The notes below the pieces were generated by a model. That model did no database searches, was not told the origin of the DNA, and saw nothing but the letters and a program-made list of their open reading frames with translations. A stretch of DNA of 21,870 bases. Source: a virus. Below, piece by piece: positions 8,777-18,028 of the stretch. Location: the IMG/VR virus record IMGVR_UViG_3300008113_002489, positions 1 to 21,870 of that record; one strand, 5' to 3'. Within the stretch, counting starts at the first letter, position 1. Every line of letters begins with the position of its first letter. Both the position numbers and the translations under genes were made by a program.

Positions 8777-10858
8777 TTATAGTGTCAACATCAATAAACG
8801 ATTGACTGGATTAATAAGAGTTTCAAACTCAATAGGACTTTTTATTGTGTACGATAATGATTGGTAATAATCATTGTCTGGTAAAAGTTGATAATCCTCA
8901 TCTAGTTTTCCAGTATTATCTGACCATCCATAGTCTTGTCTTACAGAATAATTTACATTAAATCTTCCGAAATTATCTACAACATCATTAATAGTTGCTG
9001 TCGATCCACTGATGGATCCCTTTATAATTTCATTTAAAGTTAATTGATAATTACCACTAATCTTGATATAATCATCACTACTTTCCGTAATAAACAAATC
9101 AATAACTACATACTGACCATTTGTTAAAGAAAGAAGTTGTTCACCAACTTGGAACAGTGAAGATCTTTGTATTGTTTTAAACCTTGGATAATCATCATAT
9201 TTTACAATGGAAGCATATGAGTTTTGAGACGTTTTGGCTATTCCAGCATTGGTTGTAATTCCAGATAAGTTAAACTCAACTTCTGCTGGATTGGTATTTC
9301 TATAGGCAGAAACGGTGAAGAATTGGTATTCGTGATCTGGTGAATTAAATCCTTCTCCAGTAGATCCATATTTCTGAATACCCTCAACAAATATTTTTTC
9401 ACCAACAGAAAATACTGATGTGCTAAATCCGGAAATTGGAGTTACAAGCACACATGTGACAATACCAGTAGATGATGATTGTACAGTGTTAATTGTTGTA
9501 CCATTGCTATTATTGATAGCAATAATTGACTGCTCTACAGAAGTTAATCCCTTTGGCGATTGTACTATGTCAACCGATGATATTGAAGTTCCATTTAGAT
9601 TGGAATTAACTATTCCAGTAATAACTTGTTGACCAGTTTGTGGATTGACAATAATCAAATCTGGTGCTGTTGTGTAGTTTCTACCTCCAGATAATACTTC
9701 AATATTAACAATCTCATTAGAATCTACAAGAGAAACAACTGGAGAAATAAATGCTTCTGGTCTCAAGGTCTTATCAGAAGAATATTCAAATCCAGGATCA
9801 ATTATTCTAACATCATCAATTCTATTAATATTTGCTGATTTTGGTAAAATTTTAGCATTAATACCCTGAGTAGATGCTATACTTACAAAAGTTGGTAATT
9901 TTTTATATCCAAAACCGCCAAAAGTTATTTGAAGAGAATCAACACCACCTCTAGCAGTTAAGGAATTTGTAGAATATTTTAGAACTTCAGTATTTGATGT
10001 ATTATATTCTAAAGATTCTGGAATCTCTTTTAGAGATATATTAAATGTTGTTGTTCCAACTCCAAAAACATTATATTTGTTTTTATAAACACTATCAATA
10101 TATGATATTTGAGAGTGATTAACCACATCAGTATCAGATGTACTAATATAACCCGCCTTTTCTAAAGTGTAGAATAGATTTGTTGGATTATTTGAAGAAT
10201 AATTTAATGTTAATGTCGCATTCGTTGAAACTCCTACTGTTCCTACTCCAGAAACTAGGAATGTTTCTGTAGATCCTGTAGATACAAATTCATTATTGAA
10301 TTTTGAGTCATAGAATAATTTGAATTTATATCCAGACAGAGAAGAATCTGAAAGATCAAAAACAAGATTATTGTTTCTTACAACTGATATTTCTGGATTT
10401 ATCAATGATAGTTGGTGGTTAGATCCACCAGTTGATCCAAGACTGACAATAGTTGGTGGATACTTAACTGCATCCGAATAAGTTTCTGTCAGTTTAATAT
10501 TATTAGAGTCTATTCTATAAACAAAATACTCACCCGTACTTAATCCACTAGAAACTAAATTAGAGTCATAAAAGACTTTATCGCCAGTTTTTAACCTGTG
10601 TGCATTTATTGTAATTTCATTGTTCGTTAAATCTACAGATGAAGATGAAAACCCTACAGGATCTATTAAAATTTGATTTCTTAATTGATTATATACTACT
10701 TTTACGGAACCAGAAGTTCCAATTCCAACTGATTGGTCTGGATTTACTTGGAGATTTATTTCATCACCATTTACCAAAGAGTGAGCGGTTGAAACAGATA
10801 CTGTAGTAGTAATTTTTTGTGCTGTTCCAGTTACCTGTGTGAAATTAGATTCAAACAA
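8777..10858 (-). CDS. 7: gp7-like baseplate wedge protein, middle fragment (frame-disrupted)
   Basis: The frame translates to 693 aa from a TTG at 10858, but that codon has no ribosome binding site. The same frame reads back through NGSDLFDYL to about 10882, where it meets the out-of-phase end of the N-terminal fragment. ESNFTQVTGTAQKITTTVS is, from recall, an internal segment of cyanophage gp7-like proteins. It contains an AHRLKTGDKVFYDS module (about 80-155) and several GFGY/GFEY/GRNY modules (about 300-430), like its flanking fragments. The homologous part ends at INPVNRLL, after which MLTL and a stop follow. The next expected segment (an HTSGLKNF-type sequence in homologues) is absent. 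I interpret this as the central third of one broken gene and not as an independent protein. Confidence 0.72.
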   Translation of the reverse strand: MFESNFTQVTGTAQKITTTVSVSTAHSLVNGDEINLQVNPDQSVGIGTSGSVKVVYNQLRNQILIDPVGFSSSSVDLTNNEITINAHRLKTGDKVFYDSNLVSSGLSTGEYFVYRIDSNNIKLTETYSDAVKYPPTIVSLGSTGGSNHQLSLINPEISVVRNNNLVFDLSDSSLSGYKFKLFYDSKFNNEFVSTGSTETFLVSGVGTVGVSTNATLTLNYSSNNPTNLFYTLEKAGYISTSDTDVVNHSQISYIDSVYKNKYNVFGVGTTTFNISLKEIPESLEYNTSNTEVLKYSTNSLTARGGVDSLQITFGGFGYKKLPTFVSIASTQGINAKILPKSANINRIDDVRIIDPGFEYSSDKTLRPEAFISPVVSLVDSNEIVNIEVLSGGRNYTTAPDLIIVNPQTGQQVITGIVNSNLNGTSISSVDIVQSPKGLTSVEQSIIAINNSNGTTINTVQSSSTGIVTCVLVTPISGFSTSVFSVGEKIFVEGIQKYGSTGEGFNSPDHEYQFFTVSAYRNTNPAEVEFNLSGITTNAGIAKTSQNSYASIVKYDDYPRFKTIQRSSLFQVGEQLLSLTNGQYVVIDLFITESSDDYIKISGNYQLTLNEIIKGSISGSTATINDVVDNFGRFNVNYSVRQDYGWSDNTGKLDEDYQLLPDNDYYQSLSYTIKSPIEFETLINPVNRLLMLTL

Positions 10859-13800
10859 ATAATCAAATAAATCTGATCCGTTTTGAATGGGTGGTTTGGT
10901 AGATATATGCTTTGAGAAGGTATTGAAATTACCTCTAAAATTTCACCTTTAGTGTAATTAACTGAAGTTCCTACACCAACAACTGTGCCAACACCAACAG
11001 ATTCATTTGGATTAAAGTAAAACTTATCATTAACTTTAGAATCAAAATAGTCTGATTCTACTGGTAGTGTTATGTAACTTGGAATTAAATCAACAAAAGT
11101 TGATGCTGTGTGTGCCGATCCAGTTACACCCCTCTTTACTCTTAAAATACTTCTATCACTAAATCTGTTTAAAACCAAAAGTCTTTCAGTTCCAATACCA
11201 ATACTACTTCCAATTGAAATAGAATTTGGAATAGATGAAACATAAATGTCAGTTACAACTCCAGCGGTTGCATTCGCAGATATTTCTTTATAGACAACAG
11301 TTCTTACAGTGTTAACCCCAACAACATGAGATCCAGTTAATGCTCTTATCTCTGTCGATAATCCAGATACAACAACACTATCTGCGTTATTAAAAGTATG
11401 TGATGTTGAAATATAGGCTGAAATCTGCTTTGAGTTGTCCCAAACAAAAACTACACCATTGTATTCTTTAATTGATGTTTGAAGATTTGTTATAGATTTT
11501 CCAGTGATGGTTTTAACATAAGCACTTAATCCACCACCACTAGTTCCATCATTGTCAAATTCAACAGAATCTCCGATTTTGTAATCACTTCCTGGTTCTA
11601 CAATTTGGAACGAATCAACAGATCCTTTGGTTACTGAATCAACAACGGCTGTCTGATCAACATATTCATTTGACTCAATAATAAAATCATTATCAGCATA
11701 CAAGTCTGCTACTTTATATGGAAAAGTATTTCTAATTAAGTTTGAATTATTAAAGTCAAAAGAGGATTGGTTTATTTCAAAATTTTCTTGAATTGGATTT
11801 GATCTGTAGGTATTTCCAATAAAATATGGATATTTTGGATCTAACTTTCCAGAAGATGGGTTTGTATTTACACCGACAAAGTATGCATATGTTCCCTCTG
11901 GATAATCTGGAGTTTTACAATATCTACCGTTATTTTCATCCAAGTCCCCAGAATTTGTAAATTTATAGTCGTCTACAAAAAATCCTATACTAAATCCAGA
12001 AGGTCTATTCTCTATATTTGATGAACTAGAAGTATATCCAGTTTGTAGTAAAGTAATTCCAGAATTTTCGTCAGATGGATTACTATATCCATATGGTCCA
12101 TATATTGGATTACCGTCATATGCCCATCCAATTATTGGAGAGTGATTTAAACCACTGTCACCAAAATAATTTTTACCTATGTTAGTTGAGTATCCAACAA
12201 CAGAATATTCTAAATTATTTTCAGTATCTACAAAAAGATCTGATCCATATCTTTCAAAATTGTTTATTGATAATCCTCTGATTTTTGGTTCAATAATTGC
12301 TCCAGATCCTGGAGGTGTAATTTGAATAGTTGTTTTATCAGTAGTGTAGTTTACACCAGAATTTAATACTATAACTTCGGAAATATACCCATTTGACACG
12401 ATTGCTCTTAATTTTGCTCCAACACCATCACCATTTACTTTTAAATCTGGAGCAGCATTATATTCAGAACCTTTACTCTGTATCTCTACAGATGATATTC
12501 TACCATTGACGATAATGGGTTTTAATTGAGCATTTTTACCATTTTTTATGGTAAGTGTTGGTGTTTTTTCAAGATTTAATATATCAGACCCATACCCACT
12601 ACCACCTTCATATACATAAGCATCTATTATTGATCCACGAACGATAGGTGTTGCTGTAATAACTCCTGTTGTTCCCGAATATTCTACATTGATGTTTACT
12701 TGTATCTGTGGGTACTCAAAATTATGATATCCAGATCCAACAGAACTGAAGTGAACATAATTTTTTCTAATATAATTTGAAGTTATAGTTCCACCTATGC
12801 CAGCATCAGCAAGTCTAAATGAATTGTTATCAACTTTAATAACATAGTATTGTCTAGTTGTTGTTAAACCACTGATAGTAGATCCAGTGGAAGAGTATTT
12901 TAGTAGTTCACCATCACTAAAGTTATGATTTACAAAATTGACAGATGATGTATATGTGGATATTCCTGCTGGTTTTACAATTAGTTTTCTGTTCTGATAA
13001 CCACTTCCAGGATTTAAAACTTTAATTGAACTTAATGTATTCTTTGTATCATAAACTCTAAACTTATGTACGCCAATATTACTTGCTGTAGTAAATCCTA
13101 CAGTGTTTATTCCAGCACTATAATCATAGGCAGTTTGATATAGTTTAATCGTAGTTGGATTAACAATTTGTGAATAATATACTGAACCACTCTGTAATGT
13201 TAAATTTTGATCAGTATTTAATCCACCAAAAGTTCCTATGCTTACAGGATTATTTCCATTTTTATTATAAACAATTGCCTGACCATTAGATAAGTTATGA
13301 TTATTTAAAAATGTTAATGTTTCATTATTAACATCAATACCACCAGATTCTGTAATTAGTCTAGCATCAAATGTCAATTCTCTGTATCTGTTTGAGATAA
13401 TTGGCTCTAATACTACCCCACTACCATTTCCACCAGTTACAGTAACAGAAACTATTTTTTCTATATCAAAATCTTGCGGATCAACATAAACGGCAGTTAC
13501 AACTCCACTAACAACTGGTTGAATAAAGCAAGTTGTTCCAGAACCAGAGGTGGATACTTGGATGGTTGGTGGATTTATAACATCATAGTTTGTTCCACCA
13601 TTTAAAACTTTTGCTGTTTCTATTGGACCATAGAAAATTTTATCATCAGATTTATAATTGCTAATCTCAACACCATTGATTAAAATGCCTACAGTTCCAG
13701 GATTAGTTTCTACATTATTACCAGATTTAATATTTGGCAATAATGGAAACTTTTTAAGTAACTTTTGTGGACCTAATTTCTTACCAAAATCTTTGAGAAG

Positions 13801-15816
13801 GGTAAATGTATGTGATCCAGTTCCGGACTGAAGTGGTTCAAATTCAACATAATCATCAATAGGTATAAATGACCTAGAAACATAAAGTCTTATTTGATTT
13901 TTATTTGTCAGTACCTTTACATAATAAATTCCTTCATTCAATCCAGTAATTGATGCTGTTTGTGGAGAATAGTAAACTGCATCTCCAGTTATAAAAGGAA
14001 CATCTGAAGCAAATGATAAAATTGAATATTTAAGAGTTGTAGTGCTATATCCCTGAATACTACTACCAGTAGCTTCGGTTAAAGTTGCTGATGAAACATT
14101 CTTTGTTATTTCATATGATGGTAGTGAATTTGATGCAACATAAAGATATTCATCAGAATCATTATAAACATTTTGTATGTCTGATGTTATTACATTATTT
14201 CCAAATTCTATTTCAGCCCCAACACTATGTGCCTTGTTTAAAGACCTTCTAATATCATATGAGAGTCCTACAACTGGAGTAAATCCAGATAAATTGTCTA
14301 AAATAATTTCTTTAGTGTTTGTGTTTATATTTTGTACGGTCGCACCACTTACACTGACATTTTGAGTTCCTCTAGCTAAAATGTCTACAGTATCTCCTTC
14401 TTTTAGACTTGATTTATCAATATTTGAATAAAGTACAAAAGTTGATCCAGAGATATTATTTACTTGATATCTTGATGATGTGTTGTAGATCCAAGAATTT
14501 GAAAAAATTTGTTTTCTAGTTTTTTCTAGTTCTGGATTAACAATATTTTCTCCAAGATTTTTGACAAATATTTTTTCACCTTCCGAAGTCAGTTTAATAT
14601 CTGAAATTGGTACAAAATTTGATAATACTCCAGTAATTCTTAATTCAACTTTTTTAGTAATATCACCATTTTCATATCCGTATATAACTTCATTTGATCT
14701 TAAGTCTGTTGTTGAATCAATAGCAGAAATAATTCCAGTACAGTTCAAAAACTGATTAACTGTTTTATCATTGTAAGTAACTGTATTGTCTCCACAAATA
14801 AAGGTTCCAGAAGTACTAAACCCTACTGTAGAATCAACAGTAATTACCGATGATTCTATTGAGACATCTCCGATTACTTTCGTTTTTCCGGGAATAGTAA
14901 AAGACCCTTCAATAAGATCTTGTTCATTAAATCCAACGAATAATCCGAGTTTATAGTAAGTCTTACCTTTTCTTGTAATTATTTCAACTTCAGATACTGA
15001 AGCTTGACTCTCTTCATCTGAAGAATTTTTAATTGTTTGTCCAACTAATTTATTTGGATCTCCAGAAATTCTTTCTGCAATTACAATTTCTCTTCTAATA
15101 AATTCTGCTGCCGAAGGTTTTAATAGGTATTCTTCAAGATCAATTACCTTTGGTGTAACACCATATAGAACATTAAAAAGAATTCTGAAAGATTCTTCAG
15201 TTCCTTTAGACTGATAAAATACTTTTGATTCTTTGATGAAATTACTTACATCTAAATTAGAAACAAAATCTGCGTTTTCTAATCCAGGAGTAAGACTATA
15301 CTTAATTTTCTTATAAAACTCCTTCAAAAAGAGAGCACTTAAATTAGATACAGGAGCACCAGAGGTATGTGATGCCGATAATGAAGTTGAAAAAACTAAT
15401 TCGCCGGGAGAATTGTCAGCATGATATGAAGTTATACCACTAAACCCACGAATACAACCCGTGAATGTGTTTGTGGTAATTCCAGTATATGTGATTATTT
15501 CATCATTAATTTTAAACAAACCATATTGGTTTGGAAATCCTTTAGTACTTGTTACTTGAATCGTTGAATCTGTACTGGTTACATTTGCGGATAAAGATGT
15601 TTCGCCAGTAATTACTTCTGGAGTAAGATTATCTAACTTTAGATATTGATCTAAATTATCTACAATATCAACAGTTCCACCAGTAAACTCTTGTGATATG
15701 TAATACTGTTTTAAAAATTCTGCTGCCTTTGGACTCTCTGATAAAATAAATTCTGGAAGTTGATTCTCAACAATTTGTTGAATTTGTACTTTTGATTCAA
15801 ACCCGGTTGCTATCAT
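10831..15816 (-). CDS. 7: gp7-like baseplate wedge protein, N-terminal fragment with YHYH-like domain
   Basis: 1661 aa with a genuine start: ATG at 15816, AGAGGAT as ribosome binding site, 1 nt after the gp6 stop. Its position after gp6 and its N-terminus (QIVENQLPEFILSESP, then FLKQYYISQEF, residues 13-44) match the gp7-like wedge proteins of T4-like cyanophages; it is larger than T4 gp7 (about 1032 aa). Residues 80-135 and about 315-365 carry GF...NDEIITYTG...CIRG modules. Residues about 1055-1175 hold serial GSGY/GSEY/GVNY beta modules. HSPIIGWAYDGNPIYGPYGY at 1225-1244, with LDENNGR further on, resembles the YHYH domain. The family-like sequence stops at IYLPNHPFKT; the last ~15 residues (DQIYLII to the end) are out-of-frame translation past a junction near 10880. 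Structural role in the wedge is inferred from family and synteny. Confidence 0.82.
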   Translation of the reverse strand: MIATGFESKVQIQQIVENQLPEFILSESPKAAEFLKQYYISQEFTGGTVDIVDNLDQYLKLDNLTPEVITGETSLSANVTSTDSTIQVTSTKGFPNQYGLFKINDEIITYTGITTNTFTGCIRGFSGITSYHADNSPGELVFSTSLSASHTSGAPVSNLSALFLKEFYKKIKYSLTPGLENADFVSNLDVSNFIKESKVFYQSKGTEESFRILFNVLYGVTPKVIDLEEYLLKPSAAEFIRREIVIAERISGDPNKLVGQTIKNSSDEESQASVSEVEIITRKGKTYYKLGLFVGFNEQDLIEGSFTIPGKTKVIGDVSIESSVITVDSTVGFSTSGTFICGDNTVTYNDKTVNQFLNCTGIISAIDSTTDLRSNEVIYGYENGDITKKVELRITGVLSNFVPISDIKLTSEGEKIFVKNLGENIVNPELEKTRKQIFSNSWIYNTSSRYQVNNISGSTFVLYSNIDKSSLKEGDTVDILARGTQNVSVSGATVQNINTNTKEIILDNLSGFTPVVGLSYDIRRSLNKAHSVGAEIEFGNNVITSDIQNVYNDSDEYLYVASNSLPSYEITKNVSSATLTEATGSSIQGYSTTTLKYSILSFASDVPFITGDAVYYSPQTASITGLNEGIYYVKVLTNKNQIRLYVSRSFIPIDDYVEFEPLQSGTGSHTFTLLKDFGKKLGPQKLLKKFPLLPNIKSGNNVETNPGTVGILINGVEISNYKSDDKIFYGPIETAKVLNGGTNYDVINPPTIQVSTSGSGTTCFIQPVVSGVVTAVYVDPQDFDIEKIVSVTVTGGNGSGVVLEPIISNRYRELTFDARLITESGGIDVNNETLTFLNNHNLSNGQAIVYNKNGNNPVSIGTFGGLNTDQNLTLQSGSVYYSQIVNPTTIKLYQTAYDYSAGINTVGFTTASNIGVHKFRVYDTKNTLSSIKVLNPGSGYQNRKLIVKPAGISTYTSSVNFVNHNFSDGELLKYSSTGSTISGLTTTRQYYVIKVDNNSFRLADAGIGGTITSNYIRKNYVHFSSVGSGYHNFEYPQIQVNINVEYSGTTGVITATPIVRGSIIDAYVYEGGSGYGSDILNLEKTPTLTIKNGKNAQLKPIIVNGRISSVEIQSKGSEYNAAPDLKVNGDGVGAKLRAIVSNGYISEVIVLNSGVNYTTDKTTIQITPPGSGAIIEPKIRGLSINNFERYGSDLFVDTENNLEYSVVGYSTNIGKNYFGDSGLNHSPIIGWAYDGNPIYGPYGYSNPSDENSGITLLQTGYTSSSSNIENRPSGFSIGFFVDDYKFTNSGDLDENNGRYCKTPDYPEGTYAYFVGVNTNPSSGKLDPKYPYFIGNTYRSNPIQENFEINQSSFDFNNSNLIRNTFPYKVADLYADNDFIIESNEYVDQTAVVDSVTKGSVDSFQIVEPGSDYKIGDSVEFDNDGTSGGGLSAYVKTITGKSITNLQTSIKEYNGVVFVWDNSKQISAYISTSHTFNNADSVVVSGLSTEIRALTGSHVVGVNTVRTVVYKEISANATAGVVTDIYVSSIPNSISIGSSIGIGTERLLVLNRFSDRSILRVKRGVTGSAHTASTFVDLIPSYITLPVESDYFDSKVNDKFYFNPNESVGVGTVVGVGTSVNYTKGEILEVISIPSQSIYLPNHPFKTDQIYLIICLNLISHR

Positions 15817-15817
15817 C

Positions 15818-17605
15818 TTATATCCTCTTTAGTTCTCCGTTTAGATAATTTGATGTTACTTTAAACCCGATACCAGATATTTGTTCACCAGAAGATATAG
15901 TATCTTTAACCATATTTATGGTACTATTGGCAACATCACCCTTTGTATAATCAATAGTTCCAGCAGACTTAATTACAACGATATTATCAACTCCATTTGG
16001 GTTTTGTTTTACAATAGACATTGTACCCATGCCACTTCCATCAAGATTTCCGTTTGAATCTTTATTTGGAACATCTGTCAAATAAACCGTATCCACTTCT
16101 CCAGAAATTCTAAATCCAGTACTCTTAATATTGAACCCCTTTGGATTGATATGGAATTGATTTCCAAAGCACAATTCATACTGTGCAAATTGATTTACCG
16201 CTGCCTTTAGATTTCTTCTAATAATGACTCTGGTGATGTTAGATGTGATTGCCGTATCCACATCATCAATGATCCTAACTAATTTACTATATTTGAATCT
16301 ACCACCAAATTTATTAACATCTGTTGAAGAAGCATAAGTTGTAAGAGCATTTGTTACTCTTGTTTTTAGATCATTAACATTTGAAACTTTAGGTGAGTCA
16401 TAATACACCGCAGAATCTACTTCCACATACAAAACTTTTAGATCTACGATTGATTGATTGATTCCTGTTAATGAGTAATTTTTTAACTTGCTTAAAATTT
16501 GTTGCTTATCAAAGTCAGAAACATAATCACCATTTTTTGGTTTAATACTGATAAGAACTGTACCAAATTGTGGTGGATCTAGTTCCTCGCCACCAACTAC
16601 TGATACTGATTCTGTATTTGGATATATTTGTTGAATAATGGACTCATAATCTCTTCCAGTGACTGCTCTATACTGTGAAGAATAAAGTCTTGGTGCAAAA
16701 TATTTGATTGAATCAATAGTTTCAATATCACCGCCATTTGATGATGATTGTATTGTAAGAACTGATACGGTTGATGATGGAGTTACAATTTCATCAGAAG
16801 AACCTCTTAATGATCCCGAGAAGGAAAATAATGATGCTCCATTGCCATCTTTACCATCAGTGACAATATAGGTTACTGTGATGACGGTTCCATTTTCTAG
16901 TTTTTTACCGAATATTCCGTCTCCAAATAGTAACTCATATTTTTCATCTTTAATTTCTTGAATCAAAAATGTTTCTGAAGTACCATTTAAATTCAGGATG
17001 TTGTCTACTAATGTATATTCTCTACCCAAACCAGTATCAGAAATACCCTTTACATAAACGACAATTGTTGATGTATCAATGAAAGAGTTGTCAAGAATAA
17101 ATCTTTGGTCTAAAGATCCATCAACAACAAATTGATTACGAAGAAGAGTTCCTTGATAGATGTTAATACCACTAAAGGATGCTACTCCATTAGTGACTGA
17201 TGTTGTAATAGTTTCTGGAATTGAGAAAGTATATGTCGTGTCTTCAACTCCACCAACACACACTAGACCCGCCTGTAAGGTTAGTGTTGGACTTGTTGTG
17301 GTAGTTGGTACATTAAACGATACAACCGCCTTTGACGCCGATCTGGAGCGGGGTACATAACCGATATTTCTTGCTAGAGAAACAACATTTTCTCGTAAAG
17401 TCGCAGAGTCTAGAAAAGACTCATTTACGACCATATTGGAATTAAATGCCGTAATATATGTGTTATACGCTAGAGTGTCAATTAAAACTGAAAAGTTTGA
17501 TCCTTCAAAATCAAAATCAGTAAAGTTTGAATTCGCACGAAGATAATCCTTTATTGAGGTTTTGATCTGATCAAAATCTAGATTGGTAAACTGTGTAAAA
17601 GGCAT
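15818..17605 (-). CDS. 6: Baseplate wedge protein gp6
   Basis: 595 aa, against about 660 aa for T4 gp6. In T4, gp6 is the dimeric core of each wedge and forms the continuous inner ring of the baseplate. The N-terminus has the conserved DFEGSNFSVLIDTLAYNTY block (31-49), followed by an NESFLDSATLRENVVSLARNIGY block (about 61-83) typical of the gp6/baseplate-J superfamily. A central segment (RAVTGRDYESIIQQIYPN, roughly residues 310-330) is the usual J-family motif. The ATG at 17605 follows the gp25 stop by 1 nt, and its own stop precedes the gp7-like ATG by 1 nt, so gp25, gp6 and gp7 form a tightly packed operon. I see no frame damage here. Confidence 0.93.
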   Translation of the reverse strand: MPFTQFTNLDFDQIKTSIKDYLRANSNFTDFDFEGSNFSVLIDTLAYNTYITAFNSNMVVNESFLDSATLRENVVSLARNIGYVPRSRSASKAVVSFNVPTTTTSPTLTLQAGLVCVGGVEDTTYTFSIPETITTSVTNGVASFSGINIYQGTLLRNQFVVDGSLDQRFILDNSFIDTSTIVVYVKGISDTGLGREYTLVDNILNLNGTSETFLIQEIKDEKYELLFGDGIFGKKLENGTVITVTYIVTDGKDGNGASLFSFSGSLRGSSDEIVTPSSTVSVLTIQSSSNGGDIETIDSIKYFAPRLYSSQYRAVTGRDYESIIQQIYPNTESVSVVGGEELDPPQFGTVLISIKPKNGDYVSDFDKQQILSKLKNYSLTGINQSIVDLKVLYVEVDSAVYYDSPKVSNVNDLKTRVTNALTTYASSTDVNKFGGRFKYSKLVRIIDDVDTAITSNITRVIIRRNLKAAVNQFAQYELCFGNQFHINPKGFNIKSTGFRISGEVDTVYLTDVPNKDSNGNLDGSGMGTMSIVKQNPNGVDNIVVIKSAGTIDYTKGDVANSTINMVKDTISSGEQISGIGFKVTSNYLNGELKRI

Positions 17606-17606
17606 T

Positions 17607-18008
17607 TTATCTTGTTGCCTCTAGGATAAATGTAAATTCTTGTGTTGGGAATTCTTGTCCAATAATATCAAAAAATATTGTTGCCTCAAACTCATTAGTA
17701 TCAGGTCTAGGATTTACTTCAACAACCACATTTTCAACTCTGCTTTCAAAGTTTTGTATTGCTAATTCAATTTGATTTTGAATAATTGACGCAGTACCAT
17801 AATCAACAAATTCAAAGAGACTACTACGCACATCAGATCCAAAAATTGGATTGAAAAATTTTTCTGTAGGAATAGTCTCTACGATGTTCCTGACAGATCT
17901 CTTTATTGCGTTTTCGTTTCTCAATATGGGTAAATCCTTTGTAACCGGATGAGGTTCAAAGGATAAACTAATATCTTTAAATGATCTAGATATCCTTTGT
18001 ATTGCCAT
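17607..18008 (-). CDS. 25: Baseplate wedge protein gp25
   Basis: 133 aa, almost exactly the length of T4 gp25 (132 aa). It is a gpW/gp25-family wedge component with a lysozyme-inhibitor-like fold that links the wedge to the sheath initiator. Visible family features are the NENAIKRSVRNIV helix, the FNPIFGSDVRSSLFE motif (about 52-66) and the C-terminal VEVNPRPDTNEFEATIFFDI beta segment. The ATG at 18008 lies 20 nt after a consensus T4-type late promoter (TATAAATA), giving a very short predicted leader with no obvious Shine-Dalgarno sequence. It is the first gene of the baseplate operon and its stop is 1 nt from the gp6 start. Confidence 0.93.
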   Translation of the reverse strand: MAIQRISRSFKDISLSFEPHPVTKDLPILRNENAIKRSVRNIVETIPTEKFFNPIFGSDVRSSLFEFVDYGTASIIQNQIELAIQNFESRVENVVVEVNPRPDTNEFEATIFFDIIGQEFPTQEFTFILEATR

Positions 18009-18028
18009 CGGACAAAAGTTTCTTGCTT

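Noticed and set aside
10831-10960. Programmed -1 frameshifting to join the N-terminal and middle gp7-like fragments
   Set aside because: The sequence at the junction (TTCAAAACGG) is not a canonical slippery heptamer, and conserved residues expected from homologues are missing, which frameshifting would not explain.
4473-15816. Repetitive GIGTT/GSGYT DNA as a CRISPR array or tandem nucleotide repeat
   Set aside because: The similarity is at protein level with irregular spacing and diverged codons; there are no constant repeats with spacers.
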